Assembly (NCBI GenBank): GCA_001769505.1
Contig: MEOF01000043.1
Location: 50,057 to 114,056 of the forward strand
Direction: 5' to 3'
From: Bacteroidetes bacterium GWF2_33_38
GTDB lineage: Bacteria > Bacteroidota > Bacteroidia > Bacteroidales > GWF2-33-38
Length of the DNA stretch: 64,000 nt
The notes beneath the pieces are model-generated. The model searched no databases. It saw only the letters and a program-made list of their open reading frames with translations, and was not told the origin of the DNA. The translations under genes and the position numbers were made by a program. Each line of letters begins with the position of its first letter. The stretch's first letter is position 1. Below, piece by piece: positions 20,420 through 29,901 of the stretch.

Positions 20420-21709
20420 TTAATTTATTTGTTTATTTATTAATTCTTTTATCTTTTCAATTTGAATTGCAAAATAAGCGTAATTTTCCGAATTTTTCAA
20501 ACTTAATTTTTCATATATGCTTATTGCTTTTTCGTAATGTTCTTGTTTTATATATATTTTAGCAAGAGTTTCAGTTATAAGATTATCCTCTGGAATTGCT
20601 GATTTTACAGAAATATCCTCTTGTTTGAATGCTGTTTCAAATTTGGGTTTTATCCTCGGTTCTTCTTTAATAAATTTGTCGATTAATTGCATATTTTTCT
20701 CTTTAGGAGATATATCTTTTTCAATTTTTTTGTTCAAATTTATTTTTTCAGGGGCTTTTTTTGTAACAATGTTCAACCATTCGCTAAACGAGAATTCTTT
20801 TTCTTGTTCAGAAATTATTCCAGACGGTATTTTTGTTTCTATTTTATCTGAGTTATTTTCAATTGAGTTTTCATGAACAATCGCTTCCTCAATTTTAACA
20901 AAGTCTTTTTCTCCAATCAAGTTCGTATTTTCGAAATCGCTTGTGTTAACAGATGAAATTGAATCTTCTTCAATTGGTTTAATTTCTTGTTTTTCAGAAA
21001 CGGTTTCAGTTTGAGGGAATATAAAATCGTTGAATTCTTGAGTCGTTGAATTTTCTTCTATCTTTTGTGCTTTTTGAATTTTCGATTCAGCCGATTTTCG
21101 CAATATAATATCAGCAATACTTTCTTTCTTTTCAATTTCGTTAGTACTTCGAATATTTTCGACTCGTTGAAGAATTTCGTCGGCAATGCTCATTTTAATA
21201 ATATCAGCTTCTCTTACAAGAATTTCATTGTCTTCTATGGTCGGTCGTTCAATGATTATCTTTATTTTTTCTTCGAACTTAGGAATTTCAACTGATAAGT
21301 CAGAAATTTCGATTGTTTCTAGAATTTCGTCATTATGTTCAATTTTTTCTTCTGGTTGCGTGATTATAAAGGCATCTTCCTTTTCTTCAACTTTATCTAA
21401 AACAGGTATTTGCTCTACACAAATTTCTTCTGTATTATTGGTGTGAATATCAAGGTTTTCGTTAATAATTGTTTTTGGTAATGAGTTGATTAAAAAGTAG
21501 AGTTTCTCGCGATTATTTATATAGATTGATGCAACTTTTAACTGCTTGTCGTACTTAATGTCCTCGAGATTGTGAAGATTTTTAGTGTATAGCATTTGAG
21601 CTAGTTGAAAATAAGGATATTCGTCAACCAACGTTTGCAATTCTTGCAAACTTTCTTGATTGAGTTTATCGGGATTATCGATATAATTCAAAAATTGCTC
21701 TTTGTTCAT
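20420..21709 (-). CDS. TPR-tail protein of unknown function in the lptE-secG operon
   Basis: The protein has 429 residues from the ATG at 21709, which overlaps the lptE stop as TAATG. This coupling favours it over a TTG two codons upstream. The N-terminal part (1-80; FLNYIDNPDKLNQESLQELQTLVDEYPYFQLAQMLYTKNL) is helical. The middle (about 90-370) is low-complexity, rich in Glu, Ile and Lys. The C-terminus (about 375-425; AKIYIKQEHYEKAISIYEKLSLKNSENYAYFAIQI) is a TPR-like helical pair. No signal peptide or membrane helix is evident, so it is probably cytoplasmic. Proteins of this shape are typical of this operon in Bacteroidota, but no function is assigned. Confidence 0.75.
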   Translation of the reverse strand: MNKEQFLNYIDNPDKLNQESLQELQTLVDEYPYFQLAQMLYTKNLHNLEDIKYDKQLKVASIYINNREKLYFLINSLPKTIINENLDIHTNNTEEICVEQIPVLDKVEEKEDAFIITQPEEKIEHNDEILETIEISDLSVEIPKFEEKIKIIIERPTIEDNEILVREADIIKMSIADEILQRVENIRSTNEIEKKESIADIILRKSAESKIQKAQKIEENSTTQEFNDFIFPQTETVSEKQEIKPIEEDSISSVNTSDFENTNLIGEKDFVKIEEAIVHENSIENNSDKIETKIPSGIISEQEKEFSFSEWLNIVTKKAPEKINLNKKIEKDISPKEKNMQLIDKFIKEEPRIKPKFETAFKQEDISVKSAIPEDNLITETLAKIYIKQEHYEKAISIYEKLSLKNSENYAYFAIQIEKIKELINKQIN

Positions 21710-22236
21710 TACCAATTTGCTAAAGCTTTGTTAAAAATATCTTCGTTTAATTGCTCAAGAATTTCTTTAATAAGTTCTTCTTCTACTGAATCCAAACTTT
21801 GTGAACTTTCGTAATCGGTATATCGCGAAAAACTTGAGTCAAAGTTCTGCTTCTCGTCTTTTGTGTTTGTAAAACGAATACGTACCGAAATCGTTAATCG
21901 GTTCAAGGCTGCCGTTTCGTTGCCCTGAATAGCCATTGGCTGAGTACTATAACCCGTAATTTCTCCTTCAACATTTAGGTCTCCGTAAGAATCTGTGAGT
22001 TGTAAGTTTGTCTGTGATAAAAATTTATCTTTAAGCGATTCGGTAAATGTTTGACTAAGAGTTGGTACTACAAGCGGAGCCTGATTTGAAATATCTTGTA
22101 TCGAAATGGTTTTTACATCTGGAGAAACAGACGCTCCTGTAAAAGAATAACTGATTTTGCAACTTTCAAAACTTGTGAAAAAGAAGGAAAGAATCAAGAC
22201 TAGTTCATAGAATTTTGTTTTATAACTAGATATCAT
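21709..22236 (-). CDS. lptE: LptE-family LPS-assembly lipoprotein
   Basis: The protein has 175 residues. A signal sequence ends at a lipobox-like SFESC (Cys26), then CKISYSFTGASVSPDVKTISIQ, the start typical of Bacteroidota LptE. LptE plugs the LptD outer-membrane barrel and helps place LPS in the outer leaflet. The gene overlaps the upstream sigma54 regulator by 11 bases and the downstream TPR gene by one base, so the operon is tightly coupled. Confidence 0.85.
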   Translation of the reverse strand: MISSYKTKFYELVLILSFFFTSFESCKISYSFTGASVSPDVKTISIQDISNQAPLVVPTLSQTFTESLKDKFLSQTNLQLTDSYGDLNVEGEITGYSTQPMAIQGNETAALNRLTISVRIRFTNTKDEKQNFDSSFSRYTDYESSQSLDSVEEELIKEILEQLNEDIFNKALANW

Positions 22237-23476
22237 ACTCTTTAATTTTTCGATATAATGTTCTCTCCGAAATTCCTAATTCATTTGCTGCATATTTTCG
22301 TTTTCCATTGTGTTTCGACAAGGCTTTGTTTATCATTTCTCTTTCTTTATCAATCAGCGAAAGCGATTCTTCAACAAATTCTTCGGTATCTTGAATATCT
22401 TCAATATTTTTTTGAATTATTTCAACAGGGCTGTTTTGAGATGAAAAAATATCCTGGTTTTTTTTATTTTCATAAAATGTAGAATAATCGTGTCGAAGTT
22501 CGCTCATAATTTTTGCATTGGGATCTTCGTATTTTAACTTTCCATCAGGATTTTGCATTAAATCATGAACCAATTTTTTTAATTCATTCATGTCTCTTTT
22601 CATATCAAATAAAACATTATAAAGAATTTCTCTTTCCGATGCAAAAGTTTTTTCGTCAATGGCTTTAACTAGAGCAGGAACACGCGAAGTACTGTAATCG
22701 GGCAAATATGATTTTAGAATTTCGGCTGGAATATTTCTATTTTGTTCGATAATCGAAATTTGTTCGGTAATATTTTTCAGTTGTCTAATGTTTCCAGGCC
22801 ATTCGTAAGTTTGAAGCACTTGAACAGCATCGTCGTTTAGTGTTATAAACGGCATTCGATACTTGTCGGCGAAATCAGTTGCAAATTTTCGAAAAAGTAA
22901 ATGAATGTCTTCTTTTCGATTGCGAAGCGGAGGAATAGAAATTGGAACCGTATTTAATCGATAAAATAAATCTTCGCGAAAACGTCCTTGCTGAATAAGT
23001 TCGATTACGTTTACATTGGTAGCTGCAATAACTCGAACATTGGTTTTTTGCGGACTTGATGAGCCGACTCTAATAAATTCGCCTGTTTCCAACACACGAA
23101 GTAATCGAACTTGTGTAGAAAGAGGTAGCTCAGCAACTTCATCTAAAAAAATTGTTCCTTTATCGGCAACTTCAAAATAACCTTTTCTGCTACCTTGAGC
23201 TCCTGTAAAAGAGCCTTTTTCGTGACCGAAAAGTTCTGAATCAATTGTTCCTTCAGGAATTGCACCACAGTTTACGGCAATGTATTGTCCGTGTTTTCGT
23301 GAACTATTCTGATGAACAATTTGAGGAAATATTTCTTTTCCAACTCCGCTTTCTCCAGTAATCAATACTGATAAATCGGTTGTTGCAACTTGTAATGCTA
23401 TATCAATTGCACGATTTAAACCATGTGAATTTCCAATGATTCCAAATCGTTGTTTTGTTTGTAGTACTGTGGACAT
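22226..23476 (-). CDS. Sigma54-dependent Fis-family transcriptional activator
   Basis: The protein has 416 residues from the ATG at 23476; the longer in-frame start adds an unconserved 16 residues. It has no receiver or other N-terminal sensory domain. The AAA+ core has Walker A GESGVGKE (41-48), the sigma54-contact loop GSFTGA (88-93), Walker B IFLDEVAEL (109-117), and arginine-rich FREDLFYRLN and WPGNIRQL. A Lys/Glu-rich linker leads to a C-terminal Fis-type helix-turn-helix (KHNGKRKYAANELGISERTLYRKIKEYDI in part). It activates RpoN-dependent promoters. In Bacteroidota it commonly heads the lptE-secG operon, but its targets are not known. Confidence 0.9.
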   Translation of the reverse strand: MSTVLQTKQRFGIIGNSHGLNRAIDIALQVATTDLSVLITGESGVGKEIFPQIVHQNSSRKHGQYIAVNCGAIPEGTIDSELFGHEKGSFTGAQGSRKGYFEVADKGTIFLDEVAELPLSTQVRLLRVLETGEFIRVGSSSPQKTNVRVIAATNVNVIELIQQGRFREDLFYRLNTVPISIPPLRNRKEDIHLLFRKFATDFADKYRMPFITLNDDAVQVLQTYEWPGNIRQLKNITEQISIIEQNRNIPAEILKSYLPDYSTSRVPALVKAIDEKTFASEREILYNVLFDMKRDMNELKKLVHDLMQNPDGKLKYEDPNAKIMSELRHDYSTFYENKKNQDIFSSQNSPVEIIQKNIEDIQDTEEFVEESLSLIDKEREMINKALSKHNGKRKYAANELGISERTLYRKIKEYDI

Positions 23477-23632
23477 ATTTATTTTTTGAATAAAGCGTAA
23501 ATATAATAAATTTTGGGTTTCCAAAATACCTAAATAGGAAATAATGTCATGTTTTAAGACTTTTTAACATGAAGAATAATTTCTATGAACTAAGATTTTT
23601 TGATTAGAACACGATTTTAAATGGTGAGTTGT

Positions 23633-24028
23633 TTATTCTAAAATCCAATTTATAGCAGACTCTTCGGAGCTAAAAGGTTTAACTCCTAAATCTGGATTTT
23701 GATTTCCAACCATAAGCGGAAAAACAACTTTTTGAGGAGGGTCAACCACAACGGCATATTTCAACCCTTTAAGCTTAGGATTTGATTTTATACGGTTGGC
23801 TATTTCGCGTAAATCGGCAAAACTGAATTCGATATTTGAGTTTATAAAGTCGGTAATCACTCCTGAAACTCCTTCGAGCAAGTTTTGTTCGATTATAAAT
23901 TTGAAAGAAAAAATGATGTCGTCAAGTTTAACGGAACCAGAAAATCGTCGAACAAGAATTTTTTTTTCGTTGATCTTTATAACTTCGTATGAAACGTCTG
24001 AATTCATTATCAAGGGATTAATCGTCAT
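23633..24028 (-). CDS. SpoIIAA/STAS-like small protein
   Basis: The protein has 131 residues (124 if the ATG at 24007 is used). It is soluble, alternating beta strands and helices (YEVIKINEKKILVRRFSG, GVSGVITDFINSN, FADLREIANRI, GLKYAVVVDPP, PFSSEESAINWILE). The size, order and terminal 'F.s.e.A..Wi' motif resemble SpoIIAA-like/STAS proteins found widely in Bacteroidota. The function is unknown. It is flanked by spacers of 138 and 156 bases and is probably monocistronic. Confidence 0.65.
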   Translation of the reverse strand: MTINPLIMNSDVSYEVIKINEKKILVRRFSGSVKLDDIIFSFKFIIEQNLLEGVSGVITDFINSNIEFSFADLREIANRIKSNPKLKGLKYAVVVDPPQKVVFPLMVGNQNPDLGVKPFSSEESAINWILE

Positions 24029-24166
24029 TTTTATACTAAATTATCGAATAAATATAAATAAGTCAATATATTTTGACAAAGCAGTTATTTCGTGATGCAA
24101 ACGACTGCATTTTTAATAGAAAAATATAAGAAAGAATAAATTGTTGTTGTTTTTAGCAAAATACAG

Positions 24167-25930
24167 TTAATGAGTTTTATATACATCGAAAAACTTACTA
24201 TCAGCATTTATTTTGCTTAGTCGAGGGAATAAGGTATTCATATATGAATAATAATTTGAATTGTATTCTTTTGCAAATGAGCCGTAAGCAAGTTTTTTTG
24301 AGTCGAATTTATCAACAATAATGTAAAGTAGTCGATTGTTAAGTGCATTAATAATTTTTTCATTCAAATATTCCTCCGACCCAATATATTCATCTCTTTG
24401 GAGCCAGTCGCAAGGAAAAGGATTTCGGCTTTTCATGATAGGGTAAATAATTGCATTGTTGGGGATAACAACAAAGTTGTTGATTGGATTTTCAAGCGAA
24501 TTAATTGTTCGTTTAAGGTCAGCATAATAATTAAATGTGTTTTCGCTCGTTCTGATACTTCCAAATTCTTTAAATATATTTCCGAGATTGTAGGTTAACT
24601 CATTTGCAGACTTATCTCTATAATTAATTTTTTGTTGATTGCGTATTTCAAAATAAAATAAAATTATCGAACAACTTAATATTGCTGTGAATATATAATT
24701 AGTCGAAATTTTTTCAAAAACTGTAGTTTTTATTGTCAGCAAAAATCGGTAAATGATAACAATAGAAATCGAAACAAGTAGTCCGATTGTAAAAATAGGT
24801 GCATTATCACCTAGCGAAATCGAACTTGTCCATGCAAGTAAAATAGACGAGATAATGATTAACTTTTGTGAAAAGTGAAATCGAAAAAAAACTAAAACAT
24901 ATAAACTTGCAATAAATGCAATCCAGAAAAACTCGAATGAAACATCAAACAGATGCCAAATATCTTGAAAAAAAGCATAAAAAGCATAAAAAATAATCGC
25001 AGCGAAATAAATCCCTAAAAATGAAAAAAAGAGTCTGTTTTGTGCTTTAATAATGGAAACGTAAAGCCGAAATTTATTTTTATATAAATGATAAAAAATT
25101 CCACTCAATGCAAATAAATGAATGAATATTAAAGGCGATTGAAAAAAGCGTTTCCCATAGGTTAAAATTCCTGTTTCAAATAATTCGGTTCGACCCGTTA
25201 GCTGTGTTATAAATAGCGAAAGAGAATCGGTTATAATCAATATTGTGAAATAAAAAATAAAAGGAATTCCGCCCAAAAGAGTTGAAAAAATTAGTTGTTT
25301 AATTTTTTTTGATTTCAATAAATTGTATGCATATAAAATCCAAATAATGGCAAAAGGAATTCCAAAAGTTTGTCGCGATAATACAGCTAAAGTCATAAAG
25401 AAAAATCCTATTCCAGCAAAAACTGTAAATGAAAATTTTTTTGATTTTTTATAAGATGTTACTAAAAAACTCAGCCCGATGATAAACCAAAACAAGGCAT
25501 CGATGGTCGTCCACGGAAATAAGTTATAGAAGTTTATATTTAGCAAAAATGCTAGACTTCCAAGTATTGCAAAATATTTTTGACTCGGGTTGTTGACGAA
25601 ATTCTTGAAAAGTAAATAAACCCAAACAAACGAATAAATAAAATATTGAAAAAATACAAACCACCTTGCACTTACTTCCAATGCCAAAGGACTATAAAAA
25701 TGAATTGTGTGCAAAATTCCCGAAAAAACTGGACGAATGGATATGAAATCTTTGTGTGGAATTTCGCCATTTAAAATTCTGAACGATTGTGCTAAAATTA
25801 CTCCATCGTCACTCGGATTAAAACCTTCGGTTGCAATAATGTTAAATAGAAAATACGCTAGGAAAACCACAAAAAAAACAATTGTAGAAGCTAGTATGAA
25901 TTTGAATTTTTGAAATATTCTTAAAATCAT
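24167..25930 (-). CDS. Polytopic membrane protein, probable GT-C/GT39-like glycosyltransferase
   Basis: The protein has 587 residues with roughly a dozen hydrophobic helices. After the first helix the first periplasmic loop carries an acidic pair in a GT-C-like context (NPSDDGVILAQSFRILNGEIPHKDF), as expected for a polyprenyl-phosphate-sugar-dependent glycosyltransferase. A soluble C-terminal domain (about 450-587) lies outside the membrane. Likely role: glycan or lipid glycosylation at the inner membrane. It is separated from an FAD-dependent oxidoreductase on the same strand by a repeat-filled spacer. The family call is by shape and motif only. Confidence 0.65.
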   Translation of the reverse strand: MILRIFQKFKFILASTIVFFVVFLAYFLFNIIATEGFNPSDDGVILAQSFRILNGEIPHKDFISIRPVFSGILHTIHFYSPLALEVSARWFVFFQYFIYSFVWVYLLFKNFVNNPSQKYFAILGSLAFLLNINFYNLFPWTTIDALFWFIIGLSFLVTSYKKSKKFSFTVFAGIGFFFMTLAVLSRQTFGIPFAIIWILYAYNLLKSKKIKQLIFSTLLGGIPFIFYFTILIITDSLSLFITQLTGRTELFETGILTYGKRFFQSPLIFIHLFALSGIFYHLYKNKFRLYVSIIKAQNRLFFSFLGIYFAAIIFYAFYAFFQDIWHLFDVSFEFFWIAFIASLYVLVFFRFHFSQKLIIISSILLAWTSSISLGDNAPIFTIGLLVSISIVIIYRFLLTIKTTVFEKISTNYIFTAILSCSIILFYFEIRNQQKINYRDKSANELTYNLGNIFKEFGSIRTSENTFNYYADLKRTINSLENPINNFVVIPNNAIIYPIMKSRNPFPCDWLQRDEYIGSEEYLNEKIINALNNRLLYIIVDKFDSKKLAYGSFAKEYNSNYYSYMNTLFPRLSKINADSKFFDVYKTH

Positions 25931-26217
25931 GTTTTTTTATGTTTTCACTTTCAAGTTGTCATTTCGATTTCCCTGATTTGTCATTTCGAACTTCCTGCGA
26001 GAAATATGTTTTGTTTCACTTATCGAAGATAAAAAACAATTTAGATTTCTCGTCGTTTCACTTCCCTCGAAATGACAGCCAAACTCAGATTGTCATTTCG
26101 AACTTCCAGTGAGAAATCTATTTTAATTTTTTTGAGATTTCTCCCTGCGGTCGAAATGACAGCCAGTTTGTAATTATTTTTTTAATTATCACATTACCAA
26201 ATTATCAAATCATCACA
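25931..26217. repeat. TGTCATTTCGA element cluster 1
   Basis: There are two complete elements, 25979-26077 and 26091-26161, and a left half at about 25956. Each begins TGTCATTTCGA and ends TCGAAATGACA, with inner GAGAAATCT/AGATTTCTC-type stems. On the plus strand the left arms are type a (centre ACTTCC...). The right arms are type b (reverse complement of GGGAAGTGAAACGAC) in the first and type d (CCGCAGGG) in the second. Bases 26176-26217 hold a separate AT-rich stretch with repeated ATCACAT/ATCAAAT. No coding capacity was found. Confidence 0.85.
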
Positions 26218-27717
26218 TCATTTTTTTTCGTGATATTCTTCTTCGGAATTTACTTGCCAAATATTCTCTTTTTGTTTGTTTCCATTTATGATATTATCAA
26301 CTGCAATCATAGCTGTAAGCATTGAGTGGTCTTGATTATTGTATTTGTGCATTCCGTTTCTACCAATCAAAATTAAGTTTTCAAATTGATTTACATAATT
26401 TTTAATTTGATGAAATTCCGCATACGTTCCAAAATATGCGGGATAAGTTTTGGGCATTTTAATAACCACTCCATCAACAACATCCGATTTTTCAATTATA
26501 TCAATCGACGCTAATTCCTGAATTGCAAATTGTTTAAATTCCTCTTCGGTTTTTGACCAAAGTTCGTCGCCTTCGTAACAAAAATATTCTAAGCCAATCC
26601 ACACTTTTTCAGCATCTTGAACCATAAATGGACTCCAATTATTGAAAATTTGAATTCGTCCCAATTTCACTTCTCGTTCTTGAACATAAATCCAATTATC
26701 TTGAATAAGTTTTTCAGAATTTTGAGGTTTTACTTTCAATTTATTCAACAAAAGTCCAACCGTAATAAAATCTCTGTATTGCAAACCAGATGCAATGTTT
26801 CGAATATTTTGCGAAACCGAATTCATTCCCGAAATCAAATCTTTAACGGGCATTGTTGAAAAGAAATAATCGCCCGAAATTGATTTTTCGTGGTTTGTAT
26901 TTTTATCCAAATATTTAATCGCAACAACTTGATTATTCGATGTTTCAATTTGTTTTACATCGCAATTGAAATGAATTTCGCCTCCTTTTTGTTTCACAAT
27001 TTCGGCAACTTCTTCCCACAACTGACCTGGACCAAATTTGGGATATAAAAATTGTTCAATCAACGTGGTTTCTACATTTTTTTGCGAAATTGATTTATCG
27101 GTTTTTACCAAATTTTTGGCAGCGTGAACAATTGCTTTTGTTATTGAAAGTCCTTTTATTCGTTGAGCTCCCCATTCGGCCGAAATTTCGTTGCACGGAA
27201 CGCCCCAAACTTTTTCGGTATAATCTTTAAAAAATGTTTTATAAAGTTCTCGTCCAAACCTACTTATGAAAAAATCTTCGAGAGTTTTTATATTTTTAAC
27301 AGGGAAATTTTGAACTTTTATGTACGAAAATCCAATTTTTGAAATTCGCCAAAAACCAAGTTTTTTGATGGTATCGAAACTCAAACTTATTGGATAATCG
27401 AAAAAATTGCGCAAAAAATAAATTCTCGAAAGTCGTTTTCGTAAAATCATTATTTTGCTCGTGGATAGAACTTTTTCGGCGTTTTCTTCCAACGGTAAAA
27501 TGTTCAACCACCAATTCATTACTCTGTCCGATTTTGAAAAAAATCGATGACCGCCAATGTCCATACGGTTTCCTTTATAATTCACGGTGCGTGAAATTCC
27601 ACCCAAATAATCGGTTGTTTCGAAAATAATTGGCTTAATATCAGTTCGAGTAACCAATTCGTAAGCGGCGGTTAATCCAGCTGGACCAGCACCAATAATG
27701 ATTGCGGTTTTTGACAT
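26218..27717 (-). CDS. FAD-dependent oxidoreductase (UDP-galactopyranose mutase/amine-oxidase-like)
   Basis: The protein has 499 residues. The N-terminal Rossmann dinucleotide motif is GAGPAG (Gly9, Gly11, Gly14), followed by [14 protein letters not shown] and [13 protein letters not shown], a strongly conserved FAD-binding signature. The C-terminal FAD-contact region is [23 protein letters not shown] in part. This family is annotated as NAD(P)/FAD-dependent oxidoreductase and is related to UDP-galactopyranose mutase and protoporphyrinogen oxidase. Its link to a membrane glycosyltransferase just downstream suggests a role in sugar or polyprenyl-linked glycan metabolism, which is inference. 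Confidence 0.8.
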   Translation of the reverse strand: MSKTAIIIGAGPAGLTAAYELVTRTDIKPIIFETTDYLGGISRTVNYKGNRMDIGGHRFFSKSDRVMNWWLNILPLEENAEKVLSTSKIMILRKRLSRIYFLRNFFDYPISLSFDTIKKLGFWRISKIGFSYIKVQNFPVKNIKTLEDFFISRFGRELYKTFFKDYTEKVWGVPCNEISAEWGAQRIKGLSITKAIVHAAKNLVKTDKSISQKNVETTLIEQFLYPKFGPGQLWEEVAEIVKQKGGEIHFNCDVKQIETSNNQVVAIKYLDKNTNHEKSISGDYFFSTMPVKDLISGMNSVSQNIRNIASGLQYRDFITVGLLLNKLKVKPQNSEKLIQDNWIYVQEREVKLGRIQIFNNWSPFMVQDAEKVWIGLEYFCYEGDELWSKTEEEFKQFAIQELASIDIIEKSDVVDGVVIKMPKTYPAYFGTYAEFHQIKNYVNQFENLILIGRNGMHKYNNQDHSMLTAMIAVDNIINGNKQKENIWQVNSEEEYHEKK

Positions 27718-28008
27718 TTATCTTAGAAATCTTTTTACAAATATCGGAAAATAAATCGAAAAAGACAGATAGCGGCTCATAGACGAGATAGTATTGTAAT
27801 AAATTAAAATAATTATTCCGATTTTTTAACAAATATTGTTTATAAGTGGGCAATATTAACATTATCAAGAAAATAGCAAAAATGAATTTGGATGTTTAAA
27901 TCTTTGGGGAATATTTAAGTCGCAATAATTCAGTGATTTATGACTAGGCGTTAGAGGTGTGTTAATTCTCTGTTAAAAAGTAGATTCAAAATATATTTGT
28001 GATGTAAG
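27718..28008. other. Intergenic region without a recognised gene
   Basis: This is AT-rich sequence upstream of the minus-strand FAD gene. Short frames are present on the minus strand but have no recognisable composition or start context. An extra -7-like TATATTTG at 27992-27999 precedes the stronger TATCTTTG at 28009. Confidence 0.5.
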
Positions 28009-28016
28009 TATCTTTG
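28009..28016 (+). promoter_or_regulatory. Candidate -7 element of the 46-codon unit
   Basis: TATCTTTG matches the Bacteroidota -7 consensus exactly. Initiation about 7 bases downstream would start an RNA whose first bases form the stem at 28025-28055. No canonical -33 TTTG is at the right distance. A later -7-like TATTTTTG at 28125-28132 is an alternative start. Confidence 0.4.
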
Positions 28017-28024
28017 TAAAGAAA

Positions 28025-28055
28025 AAAGCCAGACAAAGATTAGACGTCTGGCTTT
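28025..28055 (+). ncRNA. Strong 5' stem-loop of the small unit (or minus-strand terminator)
   Basis: AAAGCCAGAC, an eleven-base loop and GTCTGGCTTT form ten perfect pairs. On the plus strand the stem would lie at the 5' end of a transcript from the 28009 element. On the minus strand it is followed by a T run and would act as a terminator, although no convincing minus-strand gene precedes it. Confidence 0.5.
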
Positions 28056-28177
28056 AAGAAAGAAATTAAAATTTCCTTGCTTGTGAGATTGCAAAGATAT
28101 GTTTTTCTTTCTTTCCAAAAAAAATATTTTTGGAGTGTAGACTAATCTAGTTATTAGTATTAACAAAATATTGTTCT

Positions 28178-28318
28178 ATGGAAAATTATAGAATTCGAAA
28201 TGGACAACTGGAAAGGCAAATCTTTTGCAAGTATATTGTTGTAAAAGGGAAACGTATTTATCCAATAAAAGCTAAATTTTTTTGCTTTTGGGTTCCAGTT
28301 TCAAAAAATGCTGCTTGA
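28178..28318 (+). CDS. Small basic protein of 46 residues, unknown function
   Basis: ATG to TGA encodes 46 residues starting MENYRIRNGQLERQ, with a central VVKGKRIYP and an aromatic end FFCFWVPVSKNAA. It is basic, has two Cys and has no signal peptide. The rho-independent terminator starting 14 bases after the stop and the -7-like elements upstream support a real transcription unit. I do not recognise a family with confidence; a KGKRIYP-K-F-FWV pattern looks like a conserved small-protein core. It is too short for ordinary ORF calling and stands alone between larger genes. Confidence 0.55.
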   Translation: MENYRIRNGQLERQIFCKYIVVKGKRIYPIKAKFFCFWVPVSKNAA

Positions 28319-28331
28319 TGTAGCTTTTTAT

Positions 28332-28352
28332 AAGGGGCTTTGCCCCTTTTTT
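28332..28352 (+). terminator. Intrinsic terminator after the 46-codon ORF
   Basis: AAGGGGC, TTT, GCCCCTT, then a T run: a classic plus-strand rho-independent terminator. It lies 14 bases after the small ORF and well before mqnE. Confidence 0.88.
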
Positions 28353-28405
28353 ATTTGTATATTATTTAATCGGAGTTATTTTATAGAATTTCTAAATTTT
28401 AACCC

Positions 28406-28413
28406 TACATTTG
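28406..28413 (+). promoter_or_regulatory. Candidate -7 element of mqnE
   Basis: TACATTTG matches TAnnTTTG exactly and lies 21 bases upstream of the mqnE ATG, implying a leader of about 14 bases. The -33 region is T-rich rather than TTTG. It supports the ATG at 28435 over an in-frame TTG at 28411, which falls inside the element. Confidence 0.5.
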
Positions 28414-28434
28414 TATTTCAAAATTCAATACATA

Positions 28435-29550
28435 ATGACAACATTTCAACATATATTCGCATCAAGCATAAAACCCGAACTTAAACTAATTGCCGAGAAA
28501 GTTCAAAATAATATCGAAATTTCTATCGAAGATGGAATTTTATTGTACAAAGAAGTTGAACTTTCGTTTTTGGCAGTTTTAGCCAATTTTATTAAAGAAC
28601 AAAAACACGGAAACAATGTTTATTACAACAAAAATTTCCACATCGAACCTACAAATATTTGCATTCATGGATGTAAATTTTGCTCATATTCTCGCAAAGA
28701 AGGCGAAGACGGAGCGTGGGAACACACAATTGAAGATATTGTGAAAATTGTAGAATCGTACAAAGATAAATCGGTAACTGAATGTCATATTGTTGGCGGA
28801 GTTCACACAAATAAAGACATTCATTACTATTGCAAAATGTTGAGAGAAATTAAAAAAGTTGCTCCCGAATTACATTTAAAAGCATTTTCGGCCGTTGAAA
28901 TTGACCACATGATTACAAAATCGAATCTTGCGATTGCTGATGGTTTAAAATTGTTGAAAAACGCAGGTTTAGATTCAATTCCTGGTGGTGGAGCTGAAAT
29001 TTTTGATGAAGAAATTCGCAAAAAAATATGCCCAAATAAAACAAAATCACAAAAGTGGTTAGAAATTCACGAAACTTGTCACAAACTTGGATTAAAAACC
29101 AATGCAACAATGCTTTACGGACATATTGAAAAATATGAACATCGTATTAATCACTTGAACCGTTTGCGTGAATTGCAACATAAAACAAATGGATTTATGT
29201 CGTTTATTCCTTTAAAATTTAAACGTTACAACAACGAACTTTCAAGCGTTACCGAAACATCAACTTTAGAAGATTTAAGAAATTATTGCGTTTCGCGAAT
29301 TTTCCTAACTAATTTTCAACACATAAAAGCTTATTGGCCAATGATTGGACGCGATGTTGCTCAAATTTCGTTAGATTTTGGTGTTGACGATTTAGATGGA
29401 ACTGTTGACGACACAACAAAAATTTACACAATGGCTGGCGTTAAAGAAAATCCAGCAATGAATTCTGACGAAATTATTTCGCTAATTAAACGTGTTAAAA
29501 AAAATCCAGTTGAAAGAAATTCGACGTATTCTCGAATAGAACGAGACTAA
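28435..29550 (+). CDS. mqnE: Aminofutalosine synthase MqnE
   Basis: The protein has 371 residues from the ATG at 28435. It is a radical SAM enzyme with the [4Fe-4S] motif C76-IHG-C80-KF-C83 followed by SYSR. Also present are GGVHTNKD, GLDSIPGGGAEIFDEEIR, TNATMLYGHIE and the C-terminal VDDLDGTVDD, typical of the MqnE/CofH branch. MqnE adds an adenosyl group to the chorismate-derived enolpyruvyl benzoate to give aminofutalosine, in the futalosine route to menaquinone. The other mqn genes are not in this window. MqnC is the closest alternative, but the TMLYGHIE and SIPGGGAEIF forms favour MqnE. Confidence 0.88.
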   Translation: MTTFQHIFASSIKPELKLIAEKVQNNIEISIEDGILLYKEVELSFLAVLANFIKEQKHGNNVYYNKNFHIEPTNICIHGCKFCSYSRKEGEDGAWEHTIEDIVKIVESYKDKSVTECHIVGGVHTNKDIHYYCKMLREIKKVAPELHLKAFSAVEIDHMITKSNLAIADGLKLLKNAGLDSIPGGGAEIFDEEIRKKICPNKTKSQKWLEIHETCHKLGLKTNATMLYGHIEKYEHRINHLNRLRELQHKTNGFMSFIPLKFKRYNNELSSVTETSTLEDLRNYCVSRIFLTNFQHIKAYWPMIGRDVAQISLDFGVDDLDGTVDDTTKIYTMAGVKENPAMNSDEIISLIKRVKKNPVERNSTYSRIERD

Positions 29551-29553
29551 GAA

Positions 29554-29901
29554 TTAATTACAATAAATATTTGCTTTTATTTTGAAATTAAACAGACCAT
29601 ACCCAGTAGTTTTATCAAAATAGGCTTCGCGTTTTGTTGCTAAGGATTTCGCCTTAAATAATTTCCTATCTACGTCAGTAACAACACATTCTGAATTATT
29701 CACATAAACCGTATGTCCAATTTTTAGTTCCCTTAACGAATTCGGTTTTGTATTAAATCCATCGGATAAAATTGAATACTCTTCGTTAATTTTTTGCATG
29801 GTGGTTAAACATCCTCCTTTATCGGGATGATAAGAGAAAGCTAATTTTCTATATTTTGTTTTCAATTCTTCTTTCGATAAAATATCTGTTAAATATGTCA
29901 T
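29554..29901 (-). CDS. Small J-domain protein
   Basis: The protein has 115 residues. The N-terminal half (about 1-50) is a J domain with helix II YRKLAFSY and the invariant HPD in SYHPDKGG, then INEEYSIL. The C-terminal half (about 58-115; GHTVYVNNSECVVTDVDRKLFKAKSL) looks like a small beta domain and has no Gly/Phe or zinc-finger region. It is expected to stimulate an Hsp70 (DnaK) ATPase for an unknown client. It converges on mqnE with a 3-base gap. Confidence 0.8.
   Translation of the reverse strand: MTYLTDILSKEELKTKYRKLAFSYHPDKGGCLTTMQKINEEYSILSDGFNTKPNSLRELKIGHTVYVNNSECVVTDVDRKLFKAKSLATKREAYFDKTTGYGLFNFKIKANIYCN

Noticed and set aside
25979..26161. CRISPR array
   Set aside because: The repeats are inverted pairs of variable spacing with unequal arms, not direct repeats with uniform spacers, and no cas gene is present.
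27951..28166. 71-codon minus-strand frame
   Set aside because: It runs through the strong stem at 28025-28055 and is not supported by composition, a start signal or a recognisable protein.
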